A stretch of DNA of 64,000 bases, from the NCBI GenBank assembly GCA_023461035.1, contig JAEWOD010000035.1:62001-126000 (forward strand), in the 5' to 3' direction. The notes beneath the pieces are model-generated. The model saw only the letters and a list, made by a program, of their open reading frames with translations. It did not search any database and had not been told where the DNA came from. Numbering within the stretch: the stretch's first letter is position 1; each line of letters begins with the position of its first letter. The DNA is from Bacteroidota bacterium. GTDB taxonomy: Bacteria > Bacteroidota > Bacteroidia > Flavobacteriales > Weeksellaceae. This document shows positions 7,725-16,438 of the stretch, piece by piece. The translations under genes were made by a program, and so were the position numbers.

Positions 7725-9788
7725 TTATTTTAATACTAATTTTTTGGATTGAACTGCTCCGTCTTCCGTTTGGATTTTCAAAACATATACTCCTTTTGGT
7801 TGATTGATCAAATTGATTTGTAATTGATTTTTTTGATTGAATTCATCTTGATAAACAAGTTCTCCATTGACCGAATAAACTTTGAGTTGTCCCGAATTGG
7901 GTTTTTCTGTTTTGATTTCAAAAATTCCGGTGGATGGATTGGGATAAACCTGTAATTTATCGGCAATCGTTTCTGCAACATCTGATGGACGTGTTTTGAT
8001 AAATAAAGCTTTAATTTCTTCTTTCATTTCGTATGTCAATTCAAAATTCAAATCTGTTTTTCCTTGATAATTATAAGTAATCTGATACGCCCAACCATCT
8101 GAAAAACAGCTTTCACAACAACTTGGAACATACATCCCGATTACATAAAACTTATTGTTTTGGAAGCCGTTATAGGTGGCGAAATTGGTAGAAGGAACGC
8201 CCCAAGATGCTCCTGAAGTTACTGCTCCATAGCTTCCGCTATCATCACTCCAAGCAAATGTCCCCGGAACCATAGAACCAAATAGGGGTCCGGTAGGATT
8301 GGTTGTCTCATAAACAAACCAGGCATAATCTGATTCCATTTCGCAGGTTTCATTTAGAAAAGGATAAGGATCTATGGTAGCTGAAATGGTATTGTTTCCA
8401 CCATTGTGTGTAACCGTCAGATTATAGTCAGGATCTTGTTTTTCCTGAAGGGAGATATCATCAATGGCAATATCATTTCCATCGCCCAATCCATCTTCTT
8501 TCAGACGAATGGAAATTCTGTTCTTTTGACCTGTCACCGTAAAACAACCGGAAAGTAACATCCAGTCGCAAGGATCGCTCGGATCTGTATTGATTTGAGT
8601 ATAAGGCACGACTATAGTTCCATTTATTTCGATTTGAATTTCCGGTAGTACGTCAAAGGTACATTGTGGCATATTTTTTAAATTGACACAGAAATTATAT
8701 TCTTTTCCTTGAGTTAACCCAAGTGTTTGCGAATAAATTACTGAGCTTGAACCGGCCGGTTGGTTTGTTAATCCATTGACCAACAAATAATTTTCATTGT
8801 CAGAATACAAATCGGAATCCGCGCAATACGAATGGTCAGTGATGGTTGCTCCGAAATTGGCAGCTGAATTGGTCACATGGTATTGTCCCGGCAAAGTCGC
8901 GGAATTTTGATCATAATCACTGTTGAATCCCGTATTACCTGCTTCGAAATTGGCATTTTCCAACAGGTTTTCATTTTTTTCACAACAGTAAGCGCCGGCA
9001 GTTGAAGAGGAAGGTTCTTCAAACCGCATACAGAAATTATCAAAACCGATGTATCTTCTTCTATAAGCGCCCGGGATTGGCACATCATCTCGGGTAATCA
9101 TAATATGTGTAATATCCGGACTTGCATTGATAACATTTGAATCAAATGTCAGAGAAAATGGTTGAAATGTATTGACTACATTTTGGGGTATGGTAACAGA
9201 GCCCAATTTATAAACCACAACTCCATTTCCCGTAGGCCAAAGATTATAATCTGTCGGTATAAACATTTGAGTCGGAGGGTTTGATAAAATATTTCCGGGA
9301 TTATAAACACCAAATATTCCCACTACTACATCCATATCGCCATTGGAAGATCGCGTAAGGTCGGCAGCATCAAAGTTAAATGTATAAATACCTGAATTTG
9401 ACGGCACCGGCGTACTTAATTGATTGTACATGCCTTCTCTAAATGCCGGAGATGTATTGTCTGAATTTTGAATCCACATTCCCGAAAAAATACCGTCAGG
9501 ATTTGTCGGGTTAATCAATACCGAATGACTGGCCAAAGCCGTAGAATTATTACAATAAATATCGGCCAAACTATTAAAACCTCCCCATATACGAAACCAG
9601 CCTGTTGCCAAATCAATATCATTATCTAAAACAGCTTCCGGATCACCGGTAACAGTTTCAAAGTTTCCATTTTGGAAATAATTTCCGGGACAAAATTCCG
9701 GATTGGGTCTTCCACATCTCTCTGATTGCGCATATAGTGTAGCACAAAATAGAATTAAGAATTGAAATAAAGTAAATTTGATTTTCAT
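7725..9788 (-). CDS. secreted T9SS cargo protein with carbohydrate-binding-like domains
   Basis: A 687-residue exported protein. It has a signal peptide (about 1-20, hydrophobic core FLILFCATLYA, then QS) and a C-terminal type IX sorting domain of about 75 residues beginning LQVYPNPSTGIFEI and ending PKGVYVLKIQTEDG...KKLVLK. In between are two beta-rich modules that look like galactose-binding/CBM folds, with NGNFET and ENANFEAGNTGF at their starts and an AIDDISLQ-type end. No catalytic motif is visible. The cysteine-rich stretch SCCESCFSDGWAY (about 555) may form disulfides. Likely on the cell surface or released; the ligand is unknown. It stands alone, convergent with the methyltransferase. 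Confidence 0.85.
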   Translation of the reverse strand: MKIKFTLFQFLILFCATLYAQSERCGRPNPEFCPGNYFQNGNFETVTGDPEAVLDNDIDLATGWFRIWGGFNSLADIYCNNSTALASHSVLINPTNPDGIFSGMWIQNSDNTSPAFREGMYNQLSTPVPSNSGIYTFNFDAADLTRSSNGDMDVVVGIFGVYNPGNILSNPPTQMFIPTDYNLWPTGNGVVVYKLGSVTIPQNVVNTFQPFSLTFDSNVINASPDITHIMITRDDVPIPGAYRRRYIGFDNFCMRFEEPSSSTAGAYCCEKNENLLENANFEAGNTGFNSDYDQNSATLPGQYHVTNSAANFGATITDHSYCADSDLYSDNENYLLVNGLTNQPAGSSSVIYSQTLGLTQGKEYNFCVNLKNMPQCTFDVLPEIQIEINGTIVVPYTQINTDPSDPCDWMLLSGCFTVTGQKNRISIRLKEDGLGDGNDIAIDDISLQEKQDPDYNLTVTHNGGNNTISATIDPYPFLNETCEMESDYAWFVYETTNPTGPLFGSMVPGTFAWSDDSGSYGAVTSGASWGVPSTNFATYNGFQNNKFYVIGMYVPSCCESCFSDGWAYQITYNYQGKTDLNFELTYEMKEEIKALFIKTRPSDVAETIADKLQVYPNPSTGIFEIKTEKPNSGQLKVYSVNGELVYQDEFNQKNQLQINLINQPKGVYVLKIQTEDGAVQSKKLVLK

Positions 9789-9811
9789 GATAATTTGTTT
9801 TAAAAATTTGC

Positions 9812-9922
9812 TTACTCTGATGTAGGATTTTCAGCATCTTCCTGTCCAACACAGTTTTGAACATCACAAATCTCTAAAACATCACTCGCCCCATCATGCG
9901 TATTTAAACCCTTTTGGGGCAA
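9812..9922 (-). other. possible short peptide frame, no ATG (doubtful)
   Basis: In the 186-base gap between two minus-strand genes an open frame of 36 codons begins with TTG at 9922 and ends with TAA at 9812. The translation is acidic and looks protein-like, with DGASDVLEICDVQNCVGQED in the middle and NPTSE at the end. There is no ATG and I see no ribosome-binding signal, so it may be the tail of a decayed gene or chance. Nothing else is evident in this gap. Confidence 0.2.
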
Positions 9923-9974
9923 GTGATTTCAACTTTTATTTCAGGGGATAATCACCCTATCGTCATTTTATATT

Positions 9975-10544
9975 TTAATTGGAGGGAGTGGGTTCGGGTT
10001 CTTCTCTTAAAATTCCAATTTGATTTAAGTATATCGAATCAGATTTGTCAAAGAAAGTTTTATAATGTGAACTATTATAAGAAGTTGATACTTTCTCTAA
10101 TCTCAATCTATGATCAATTATCTTAAACTTCGCAGAGAAGAATGAGCCAAGATAACATGCAATACCATTTTCATCGTTGATTAATAGTTCTATTTTTTCC
10201 TCTTTTAAATCAAAGTACCGTTGAGGATCTACACTTCCCGGAACTATTATAAAACCTACAGAATCTAGACCAATTTTTTCAGTAAACAAAGGCGAGCATT
10301 CCTTAAAATCCATGTTCAAGTAAACAAAATCTTCTGTCGTTAAAACACTTACACAAACATTCCCCTCATCCTCTAAATTCAATTTTGATAAATTAATTAA
10401 TTCTGGAAGAGCATCCTTCAAATCTTTGTTAAGAATCCTTGAAGAAACCTCAGCTTCCATTAAAACATCTTTGTCTTTAGAATTATCATTGCAACCAAAA
10501 ACCATAAAACTCAAAACTAATAATAGAAAGATTCCCTTTTTCAT
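9975..10544 (-). CDS. lipoprotein of unknown function
   Basis: A 189-residue protein I do not recognise. It starts with MKKGIFLLLVLSFMVFGCND: a lipoprotein signal with the acylated cysteine at residue 18, so it should be anchored in the inner or outer membrane. The mature part is charged, with no membrane segment and no repeat. It includes VCVSVLTTEDFVYLNMDF and FIIVPGSVDPQRYFDL, and ends in a proline/glutamate tail (REEPEPTPSN). It is separated from its left neighbour by 186 bases and from the ABC-F gene to the right by a terminator, so it is probably a single gene. Confidence 0.7.
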   Translation of the reverse strand: MKKGIFLLLVLSFMVFGCNDNSKDKDVLMEAEVSSRILNKDLKDALPELINLSKLNLEDEGNVCVSVLTTEDFVYLNMDFKECSPLFTEKIGLDSVGFIIVPGSVDPQRYFDLKEEKIELLINDENGIACYLGSFFSAKFKIIDHRLRLEKVSTSYNSSHYKTFFDKSDSIYLNQIGILREEPEPTPSN

Positions 10545-10558
10545 TTCAGAAAGATAAC

Positions 10559-10580
10559 AAAAAAAGGCGCAAAATGCGCC
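10559..10580 (-). terminator. rho-independent terminator of the ABC-F gene
   Basis: GGCGC (10566-10570) and GCGCC (10576-10580) form a hairpin which on the minus strand is followed by seven T. A second small GC hairpin, TCCGC/GCGGA at 10592-10605, sits just before it. Confidence 0.8.
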
Positions 10581-10609
10581 CTATATTTTCATCCGCCACG
10601 GCGGACAAA

Positions 10610-12232
10610 TTAACCATACATTTCCGCTTTTAATTCTTTCACTCTTTTGTCATCCAAAAATTCATCATAGGTCATATAACGGTCGATGATTCCTTTTGGC
10701 GTAAGTTCAATGATGCGGTTACAAACAGTTTCAATCAACTCATGGTCATGCGAAGCCATCAAAATGGTTCCTTTAAAATTCTGCAATGAATTATTGAGTG
10801 CTGTAATGGATTCCAAATCCAAATGTCCTGTCGGTTCGTCCAATAAAAGTACATTGGCTCTTAACAACATCATCCGCGAAAACATACAACGCATTTTTTC
10901 GCCTCCCGAAAGAACAGATGATTTTTTTAAAGCTTCTTCTCCTGAAAACAACATTTTTCCCAGAAATCCCCGCATGTATTCCTCATGACGCTCTTCATCA
11001 GATTCCGTATACTGACGCAACCAATCTACTAAATTGATATCTTCTTTAAAGAAATTAGTGTTATCCAACGGCAAATAAGCCTGCGTAGTGGTAATCCCCC
11101 AATTTACGCTACCGGAATCCGGTTCTGCATTTCCTGAAAGGATTTCGAAGAATTGGGTAACGGCTTTGGAGTTTTTAGAAAACACACCTATTTTATCCCC
11201 TTTCTTTAAATTCAAATTGGCATCTTTAAATAAAGTTTCGCCATCTACAGAAGCAGATAAATCTTTTACTTCCAAAATCTGATCGCCTGCGTCACGGGAT
11301 TGCTCCCAAATAATCGCCGGATAACGACGGGAAGAAGGTTTGATGTCTTCGATATTCAATTTGTCCAACATCTTTTTACGCGCTGTCGCTTGTTTGGCTT
11401 TGGCTACGTTGGAGCTGAACCGCATGATAAATTCCTGTAATTCTTTCTTTTTCTCTTCGGCCTTCTTGTTTTGTTGCGCACGCTGTTTGGCGGCTAATTG
11501 GGAAGATTGATACCAGAAACTGTAATTTCCGGAATACATATTCATTTTTCCAAAATCCAAATCACAAATATGTGTACAAACCGCATCCAAAAAGTGACGG
11601 TCGTGAGAAACCACAATTACCGTATTATCATAATCTGCCAAAAAATCTTCCAACCAGGAAATTGTATAAACGTCCAATTCGTTGGTAGGCTCATCCAGAA
11701 TCAATACATCCGGATTTCCGAACAAAGCCTGCGCCAACAAGATTCGGACTTTGGCTTTGTTATCCAAATCTCCCATCAAGGTATAATGCAAATCGGGTTC
11801 GATTCCTACGTTGGACAACAAAGTGGAAGCGTCAGATTCTGCATTCCATCCACCCATTTCTTCATAATGAACACCCAATTCTCCCGCTTTTATTCCATCT
11901 TCTTCCGAGAAATCGGGTTTGGCATAGAGTGCATCCATTTCCTCTTTGATGTTATACAGGGTTTCGTTACCGCGCAAGACAGTATCCAAAACAGTATATT
12001 CATCATATTTAAAGTGATTTTGCTCCAAAACGGACATTCTTTTTCCTTTTTCAAGGGAAACCTGTCCGGAAGTCGGATCAATTTCACCGGAAAGGATTTT
12101 CAGAAAGGTGGATTTTCCGGCACCATTTGCACCGATTATTCCGTAACAGTTGCCATTTGTAAATTTTATATTAACTTCGTCGAACAAAACGCGTTTTCCG
12201 AATTGCAACGATAAATTAGATACTGTCAACAT
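10610..12232 (-). CDS. ABC-F family ATPase (YbiT-type ribosome-associated factor)
   Basis: A soluble protein with two ABC ATPase domains and no membrane part. ABC-F proteins act on the ribosome in translation or antibiotic protection. It has 540 residues and follows E. coli YbiT closely, including the linker with KAKQATARKKMLDKL (about 278-292) and RRYPAIIWEQ. Domain 1 has an intact Walker A (GANGAGKST, 34-42) and LILDEPTNELD (177-187) but no LSGG signature. Domain 2 has a proper signature (VLSGGEKMR) and LLLDEPTGHLD, but its Walker A is replaced by GVFSKNSKAVTQ (349-360), without the glycines and GK[ST]. So only one of the two composite ATP sites (domain 1 Walker A plus domain 2 signature) looks usable. 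No frameshift is seen. Confidence 0.9.
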   Translation of the reverse strand: MLTVSNLSLQFGKRVLFDEVNIKFTNGNCYGIIGANGAGKSTFLKILSGEIDPTSGQVSLEKGKRMSVLEQNHFKYDEYTVLDTVLRGNETLYNIKEEMDALYAKPDFSEEDGIKAGELGVHYEEMGGWNAESDASTLLSNVGIEPDLHYTLMGDLDNKAKVRILLAQALFGNPDVLILDEPTNELDVYTISWLEDFLADYDNTVIVVSHDRHFLDAVCTHICDLDFGKMNMYSGNYSFWYQSSQLAAKQRAQQNKKAEEKKKELQEFIMRFSSNVAKAKQATARKKMLDKLNIEDIKPSSRRYPAIIWEQSRDAGDQILEVKDLSASVDGETLFKDANLNLKKGDKIGVFSKNSKAVTQFFEILSGNAEPDSGSVNWGITTTQAYLPLDNTNFFKEDINLVDWLRQYTESDEERHEEYMRGFLGKMLFSGEEALKKSSVLSGGEKMRCMFSRMMLLRANVLLLDEPTGHLDLESITALNNSLQNFKGTILMASHDHELIETVCNRIIELTPKGIIDRYMTYDEFLDDKRVKELKAEMYG

Positions 12233-12264
12233 TTATAAGTCTGTATTTAATTAAAAAATTGGTG

Positions 12265-12298
12265 CAAAGGTAAGTATTTTAATCGATTTATGCAGCAA
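12265..12298 (-). promoter_or_regulatory. Bacteroidota-type promoter of the ABC-F gene
   Basis: On the minus strand TACCTTTG (12272-12265) lies 32 bases before the ABC-F start. A TTG (12298-12296) is 23 bases upstream of it, at the upper end of the usual spacing. It overlaps the start of the divergent smpB. Confidence 0.5.
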
Positions 12299-12745
12299 GG
12301 AGAAATCAACATAAAAAACAAAAAGGCTAGATTTGAGTATGAACTTTTGGATGGATATGAAGCAGGAATACAATTATTCGGGACAGAAATAAAATCCATC
12401 CGCATGGGGAAAGCGAGTATAACGGAAAGTTTTTGCCAATTTAAGGAATCTGAACTCTATATTATTAATATGTATATAGATGAATACGATTGGGGAACGC
12501 ATTTTAATCATAAAACCAGAAGGGACAGAAAATTATTATTAAAAAAAAATGAGCTCAAAAAACTAGAGCGAAAAACAAAAGAAACAGGAAACACAATCGT
12601 AGCTACCAATCTGTATATCAATAAGAAAGGATTGGCGAAAGTTAAAATATATTTAGCAAAAGGAAAGAAATTATACGACAAACGCGAAACGATAAAAGGA
12701 AAAGATTTAAAAAGAGATTTGGATAGAATCATAAAGAATTCTTAA
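12290..12745 (+). CDS. smpB: SsrA-binding protein SmpB
   Basis: Binds tmRNA and delivers it to stalled ribosomes. The 151 residues match the family length. Diagnostic stretches are NKKARFEYELLDGYEAGIQL, GTEIKSIRMGKASITESF and the C-terminal LAKGKKLYDKRETIKGKDL (the basic tail that enters the mRNA channel). The start ATG at 12290 gives MQQGEINIKNKKA, as expected. It is divergent from the ABC-F gene and its 3' end contains the promoter of the next gene. The tmRNA gene itself is not in this window. Confidence 0.97.
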   Translation: MQQGEINIKNKKARFEYELLDGYEAGIQLFGTEIKSIRMGKASITESFCQFKESELYIINMYIDEYDWGTHFNHKTRRDRKLLLKKNELKKLERKTKETGNTIVATNLYINKKGLAKVKIYLAKGKKLYDKRETIKGKDLKRDLDRIIKNS

Positions 12746-12750
12746 ATTTG
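12718..12750 (+). promoter_or_regulatory. strong Bacteroidota-type promoter of the large OmpA gene
   Basis: TTTG at 12718-12721, then 21 bases, then TAAATTTG at 12743-12750. It lies 51 bases before the ATG and overlaps the smpB stop codon. Confidence 0.6.
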
Positions 12751-12800
12751 CATTTGGATTGTGTTATAAACAAATAAAGTAAAACACTAAATATTTGATA

Positions 12801-14594
12801 ATGAAAAAGTTTAATCTATTATTAACCGCTCTAATGGTGCTGTTTTTGAGCAGTACTGTTTTGAATGCCCAGAATCAAAGAGATCCTTGGGCTATTACAG
12901 TTGGTGCACATGCGGTAGACTATACGTCTGTTCGTGGTGTTGGTAATGAGTTTTTCAACTACAACAACTACAGCATCGTTCCACCTTTATCTAAATTATC
13001 GATCATTCGAAACGTAGGACGTTTCTTTGATGTGGATTTAACCGCTTCAGTTGGTGAAATCGACAATGATCGTTTACGTATTTCTGATGAGTTTTTCATC
13101 AACGCAGGTTTAGGTTTGCGTTTTAAAATCCTTCAAGGAGAAGGTTGGTTTGATCCTTATTTACGTATTGGAGCAAATTACAACCGTTATGATTTCACTA
13201 GTATCGCTGATGCAGACGGAAACATTCCTGCAGGATACCAAGTGTTTGGAAACGACGGTGGAGATCCTACGACAGAAGTTGTGGATGAATTATGGGCACA
13301 ACCAGAGGCTACCAAAGATCACTTTGGGCTTTCAGGAGGTGCTGGTATCAACTTGTGGTTTACTAAAAACTTCGGTTTGAACATCGCTTCTGACTATAAC
13401 TGGATTCCTGCAACAAAAACTGACTATTTTGATTTCTTCCAACACACAGTTGGGGTTACTTTCCGTTTCGGAAACAAAGATAGAGATGGTGATGGTATCG
13501 AGGATGACGTTGATGCTTGTCCTGATACTCCAGGTGTACCTTCTGATAATCCAGAATGTCACGGATGTCCTGACACAGACGGTGACGGTATCTGCGATAA
13601 CTTAGATGCTTGTCCTGAAGAAGCCGGACCAGCTGAAAACAACGGTTGTCCTATCTTAGACAGAGACGGTGACGGTATCCTTGACGTTGATGATGACTGT
13701 CCTGACACTCCTGGTGTAGCTTCATCTATCCCTGGATGTAACGGTTGTCCTGACTCTGACGGTGACGGTGTATGTGATGGAAAAGATCAGTGTCCTAACG
13801 AATTCGGAACTGTTGAAAACAACGGATGTCCTGAAATCGCTGACAACTGTACTGATATCCAAGCTATCAAAGATGCTTTGAAAAACGTGTTGTTCGAGTA
13901 TAACTCTGACAAATTAACTGCAACTTCAATGTCAACTCTTGATCAGATTGCTCCAATCTTGACTTCTGAGAAAATCAAAAATGCAAGATGGTTAGTTGAA
14001 GGTCACACTGACTCAAAAGGTAGCGACAAATACAACATGGATCTATCTAAGAGACGTGCTGCTTCTGTTGAAGCTTACTTGACTAGCAAAGGTGTTCCTG
14101 CTTCAATCTTGAAATCTGTAGGATTCGGTGAGTCATTGCCAATCACTACTAACGATACTGACGAAGGTAGAGCAAGAAACAGACGAGTTGAATTGAAATT
14201 TGCTGATGCAAACTTCCAACCAGCTGCAATTGAAGTAACAGGAGACTGTGCTAACGTACAGATTGCTGACTTGGCTAAGATGATTTACTTCCAAACTGGT
14301 TCTGATAAATTAGTACCTGCTTCAACTCAAAGCTTGGATGTAATCGCTCAGTACTTGAATGCAACTGACGGAAACTACGAAATCCAAGGTCATACTGATG
14401 ACGTAGGTAGCGATGCAAACAACTTAACACTTTCTCAAAAACGTGCTCAAACTGTATTTGATTACTTAGTATCAAAAGGAGTTAGCGGAAGCCGTTTGAA
14501 AGCTGTAGGTTATGGTGAGGCTCAACCTAAATTCGACAACAAAACTGCCGATGGTAGAGCTCAGAACAGAAGAATTGAAATTGTGAAACAATAA
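12801..14594 (+). CDS. OmpA family outer-membrane protein with two tandem OmpA domains
   Basis: A major outer-membrane protein of 597 residues: signal peptide (about 1-24, ending VLNAQ), an eight-strand-type beta-barrel (about 25-225), then acidic thrombospondin type-3 calcium repeats (about 225-345) with repeated DxDGDGxxD..D.CP units such as DRDGDGIEDDVDACPD. After these come two OmpA/MotB peptidoglycan-binding domains in series. The first has VEGHTDSKGSDKYN and ends GRARNRRVEL; the second has IQGHTDDVGSDANN and ends GRAQNRRIEI. One OmpA domain is usual. The frame is open from a TTG at 12795, but the ATG at 12801 starts a proper signal peptide. The gene prefers codons ending in C and GGT/GCT far more than its neighbours, suggesting very high expression. 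It is a paralogue of the gene at 17407. Confidence 0.92.
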   Translation: MKKFNLLLTALMVLFLSSTVLNAQNQRDPWAITVGAHAVDYTSVRGVGNEFFNYNNYSIVPPLSKLSIIRNVGRFFDVDLTASVGEIDNDRLRISDEFFINAGLGLRFKILQGEGWFDPYLRIGANYNRYDFTSIADADGNIPAGYQVFGNDGGDPTTEVVDELWAQPEATKDHFGLSGGAGINLWFTKNFGLNIASDYNWIPATKTDYFDFFQHTVGVTFRFGNKDRDGDGIEDDVDACPDTPGVPSDNPECHGCPDTDGDGICDNLDACPEEAGPAENNGCPILDRDGDGILDVDDDCPDTPGVASSIPGCNGCPDSDGDGVCDGKDQCPNEFGTVENNGCPEIADNCTDIQAIKDALKNVLFEYNSDKLTATSMSTLDQIAPILTSEKIKNARWLVEGHTDSKGSDKYNMDLSKRRAASVEAYLTSKGVPASILKSVGFGESLPITTNDTDEGRARNRRVELKFADANFQPAAIEVTGDCANVQIADLAKMIYFQTGSDKLVPASTQSLDVIAQYLNATDGNYEIQGHTDDVGSDANNLTLSQKRAQTVFDYLVSKGVSGSRLKAVGYGEAQPKFDNKTADGRAQNRRIEIVKQ

Positions 14595-14617
14595 TTTCGT
14601 ATTCAAATATTTAACAG

Positions 14618-14650
14618 AAAAGCCGCTAAAATTAGCGGCTTTTCTTTTTT
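14618..14650 (+). terminator. rho-independent terminator of the OmpA gene
   Basis: AAAAGCCGCTAA (14618-14629) is followed directly by its reverse complement TTAGCGGCTTTT (14632-14643) and a T-rich tail. It is nearly a perfect palindrome, so it could act in both directions. Confidence 0.85.
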
Positions 14651-14670
14651 CTATTAATCTCTAAAAAATT

Positions 14671-14729
14671 ACTTTTTACTTTTTACTTTTTACTTTTTAC
14701 TTTTTACTTTTTACTTTTTACTTTTTACT
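14671..14729. repeat. 7-bp tandem repeat (ACTTTTT, eight copies)
   Basis: Eight exact copies of ACTTTTT in a row (14671-14726) plus a partial ninth, between the OmpA terminator and the stop codon of pcm. This is a microsatellite-type repeat; copy number could vary by slippage. It lies downstream of both flanking genes, so an effect on expression is unlikely. Confidence 0.95.
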
Positions 14730-14733
14730 AAAT

Positions 14734-15378
14734 CTATTTTTCTCTCCTTTCCAACATAGGAACAAATTGACAATCCCCAAATTCCATTTTTTCAAATTCC
14801 CTTTCACTTACCCGTAAAAATACCGTCATCAATTGATTTTCCTTCCCTATCGGAATTACCATAATTCCTCCAATTTTTAATTGCGTTAAAAGTGTCTTGG
14901 GAATCACGGAAGAACCTGCAGTCACAATTATTTTATCAAAAGGTGCAAACGATGGAAGTCCTTTATACCCATCACCATAAACAGCATATTTAGGTTTGAT
15001 TCTGATTTTTTTAAAAATCCGTTGTGAAAAATCAAACAATTCTTTCTGCCTTTCTATTGTATAAACTTCTGCACCCATTTCCACTAAAACCGCCGCCTGG
15101 TATCCACTTCCCGTTCCCACTTCCAACACTTTCTCACCTTTGTGTATTCCTAACAAAGAAGATTGTTTGGCAACCGTAAAAGGATGCGAAATCGTTTGAC
15201 CGGCAGCAATCGGAAAAGCTTGATCTTTATAAGCAAACTCTTCAAATGCACTATCCATAAACAAATGTCTGGGCACCCGACTCATGGCATCCAGAACTAA
15301 TTCATCCTCAATACCTTTCCCTCTTAATACCTTTATCAGCTGTTCTCTTTTACCTTTGTGTTTAAAATCATCTATCAC
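14734..15378 (-). CDS. pcm: protein-L-isoaspartate O-methyltransferase
   Basis: Methylates L-isoaspartyl residues in damaged proteins so that they can revert to aspartate. The 214 residues carry the family motifs: SRVPRHLFMDS (about 29-39), GQTISHPFTVA (about 58-68, substrate binding), SAM motif VLEVGTGSGYQAAVL (about 84-98), YTIERQ and FDKIIVTAGS. The length is typical of bacterial Pcm. It is convergent with the OmpA gene and divergent from the Gfo/Idh/MocA oxidoreductase across about 70 bases. Confidence 0.95.
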   Translation of the reverse strand: MIDDFKHKGKREQLIKVLRGKGIEDELVLDAMSRVPRHLFMDSAFEEFAYKDQAFPIAAGQTISHPFTVAKQSSLLGIHKGEKVLEVGTGSGYQAAVLVEMGAEVYTIERQKELFDFSQRIFKKIRIKPKYAVYGDGYKGLPSFAPFDKIIVTAGSSVIPKTLLTQLKIGGIMVIPIGKENQLMTVFLRVSEREFEKMEFGDCQFVPMLERREK

Positions 15379-15451
15379 CTCGCATATATTTTTTCACAAA
15401 GTTGGGCATTTTTAAAGGGAATCTCTGTATTTTAGGCTCAAATTTCTACGC

Positions 15452-16417
15452 ATGTTGAAAATTGGTGTTTTGGGGGCCGGTCACTTAGGCAAAATACATT
15501 TAAAACTCGCCCAACAATCAGAAAAATTGAATTTAATTGGTTTTTATGACCCCAATCCGGAAAATTCAAAAAAAATAGAAGCCGAATTTGGTTATCGTTC
15601 ATTTGATTCCATTACAGAATTAATTGAAAATGTAGATATTGTAGATATAGTGACGCCCACATTATCACATTTCGAATGTGCTAAATTGGCTGTTCAGGCA
15701 GGAAAGCATATCTTTTTGGAGAAACCGATTGCCAATTCAGTACAGGAAGCCGAAGAAATAATTGAATTAGCCAAAAAACATAACGTAAAAGGCCAGGTTG
15801 GTCATGTAGAACGTTTTAATCCTGCTTTTTTAGCAGTAAAGGATTTGATAGAAAACCCGATGTTTATCGAAACCCATCGTTTGGCAGAATTTAATCCGAG
15901 AGGTACCGATGTTCCGGTGGTTCTGGATTTGATGATCCATGATATTGATGCCATTTTAAGTGTTGTAAAATCGGAAGTTAAAGAAGTACATTCCAGCGGT
16001 GTTGCGGTTATCAGCGATTCGCCCGATATTGCCAACGCCCGTTTGGTATTTGAGAATGGATGCGTTGCCAACATTACTTCCAGCCGTATTTCACTAAAAA
16101 ATATGCGCAAATCCCGGTTTTTCCAGCGTGATGCCTATATCTCAGTGGATTATCTCGAAAAAACCTGTGAAGTAGTCAAAATGAAGGATGCACCGGAAGT
16201 TCCAGGCGAATGGGATATGATTCTCCAAAATGCCGAAGGCATCAAAAAACAAATCTATTTTGACAATCCGGATGTAAAAACTAACAATGCCATTCTGGAC
16301 GAACTGGAAAGTTTCGCCATGGCAATCGAAAACAATTCAGAACCAAAAGTAACGCTGCAAGATGGCACCAATGCCCTTCGAATTGCTTACCAAATCATTG
16401 ATGCGTTCAACAAATAA
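15452..16417 (+). CDS. Gfo/Idh/MocA family NAD(P)-dependent oxidoreductase
   Basis: A 321-residue dehydrogenase with the Rossmann motif GVLGAGHLGKIHLK (about 5-18) and the family signature HIFLEKPIANS (about 89-99), whose lysine is the usual catalytic or cofactor residue. Further on are VGHVERFNPAF and LDLMIHDIDAI (His/Asp near 160-167). Members act on sugars, inositols or related polyols; the substrate here cannot be inferred. It is 21 bases upstream of the hydroxyacyl-CoA dehydrogenase gene on the same strand, so co-transcription is likely, although no shared pathway is obvious. Confidence 0.85.
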   Translation: MLKIGVLGAGHLGKIHLKLAQQSEKLNLIGFYDPNPENSKKIEAEFGYRSFDSITELIENVDIVDIVTPTLSHFECAKLAVQAGKHIFLEKPIANSVQEAEEIIELAKKHNVKGQVGHVERFNPAFLAVKDLIENPMFIETHRLAEFNPRGTDVPVVLDLMIHDIDAILSVVKSEVKEVHSSGVAVISDSPDIANARLVFENGCVANITSSRISLKNMRKSRFFQRDAYISVDYLEKTCEVVKMKDAPEVPGEWDMILQNAEGIKKQIYFDNPDVKTNNAILDELESFAMAIENNSEPKVTLQDGTNALRIAYQIIDAFNK

Positions 16418-16438
16418 ATTCAAAAACAAACAATAACG

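Noticed and set aside
9658..9867. 69-codon frame overlapping the start of the first T9SS gene
   Set aside because: Out of frame with the signal peptide of the real gene and without any motif.
11498..12214. 238-codon open frame on the plus strand opposite the ABC-F gene
   Set aside because: It is fully antisense to a conserved ATPase, its translation is rich in Ile/Phe/Gln without recognisable motifs, and it has no promoter of its own.
14671..14729. Regular repeats considered as a CRISPR array
   Set aside because: The units are 7 bp with no spacers and no cas genes are present.
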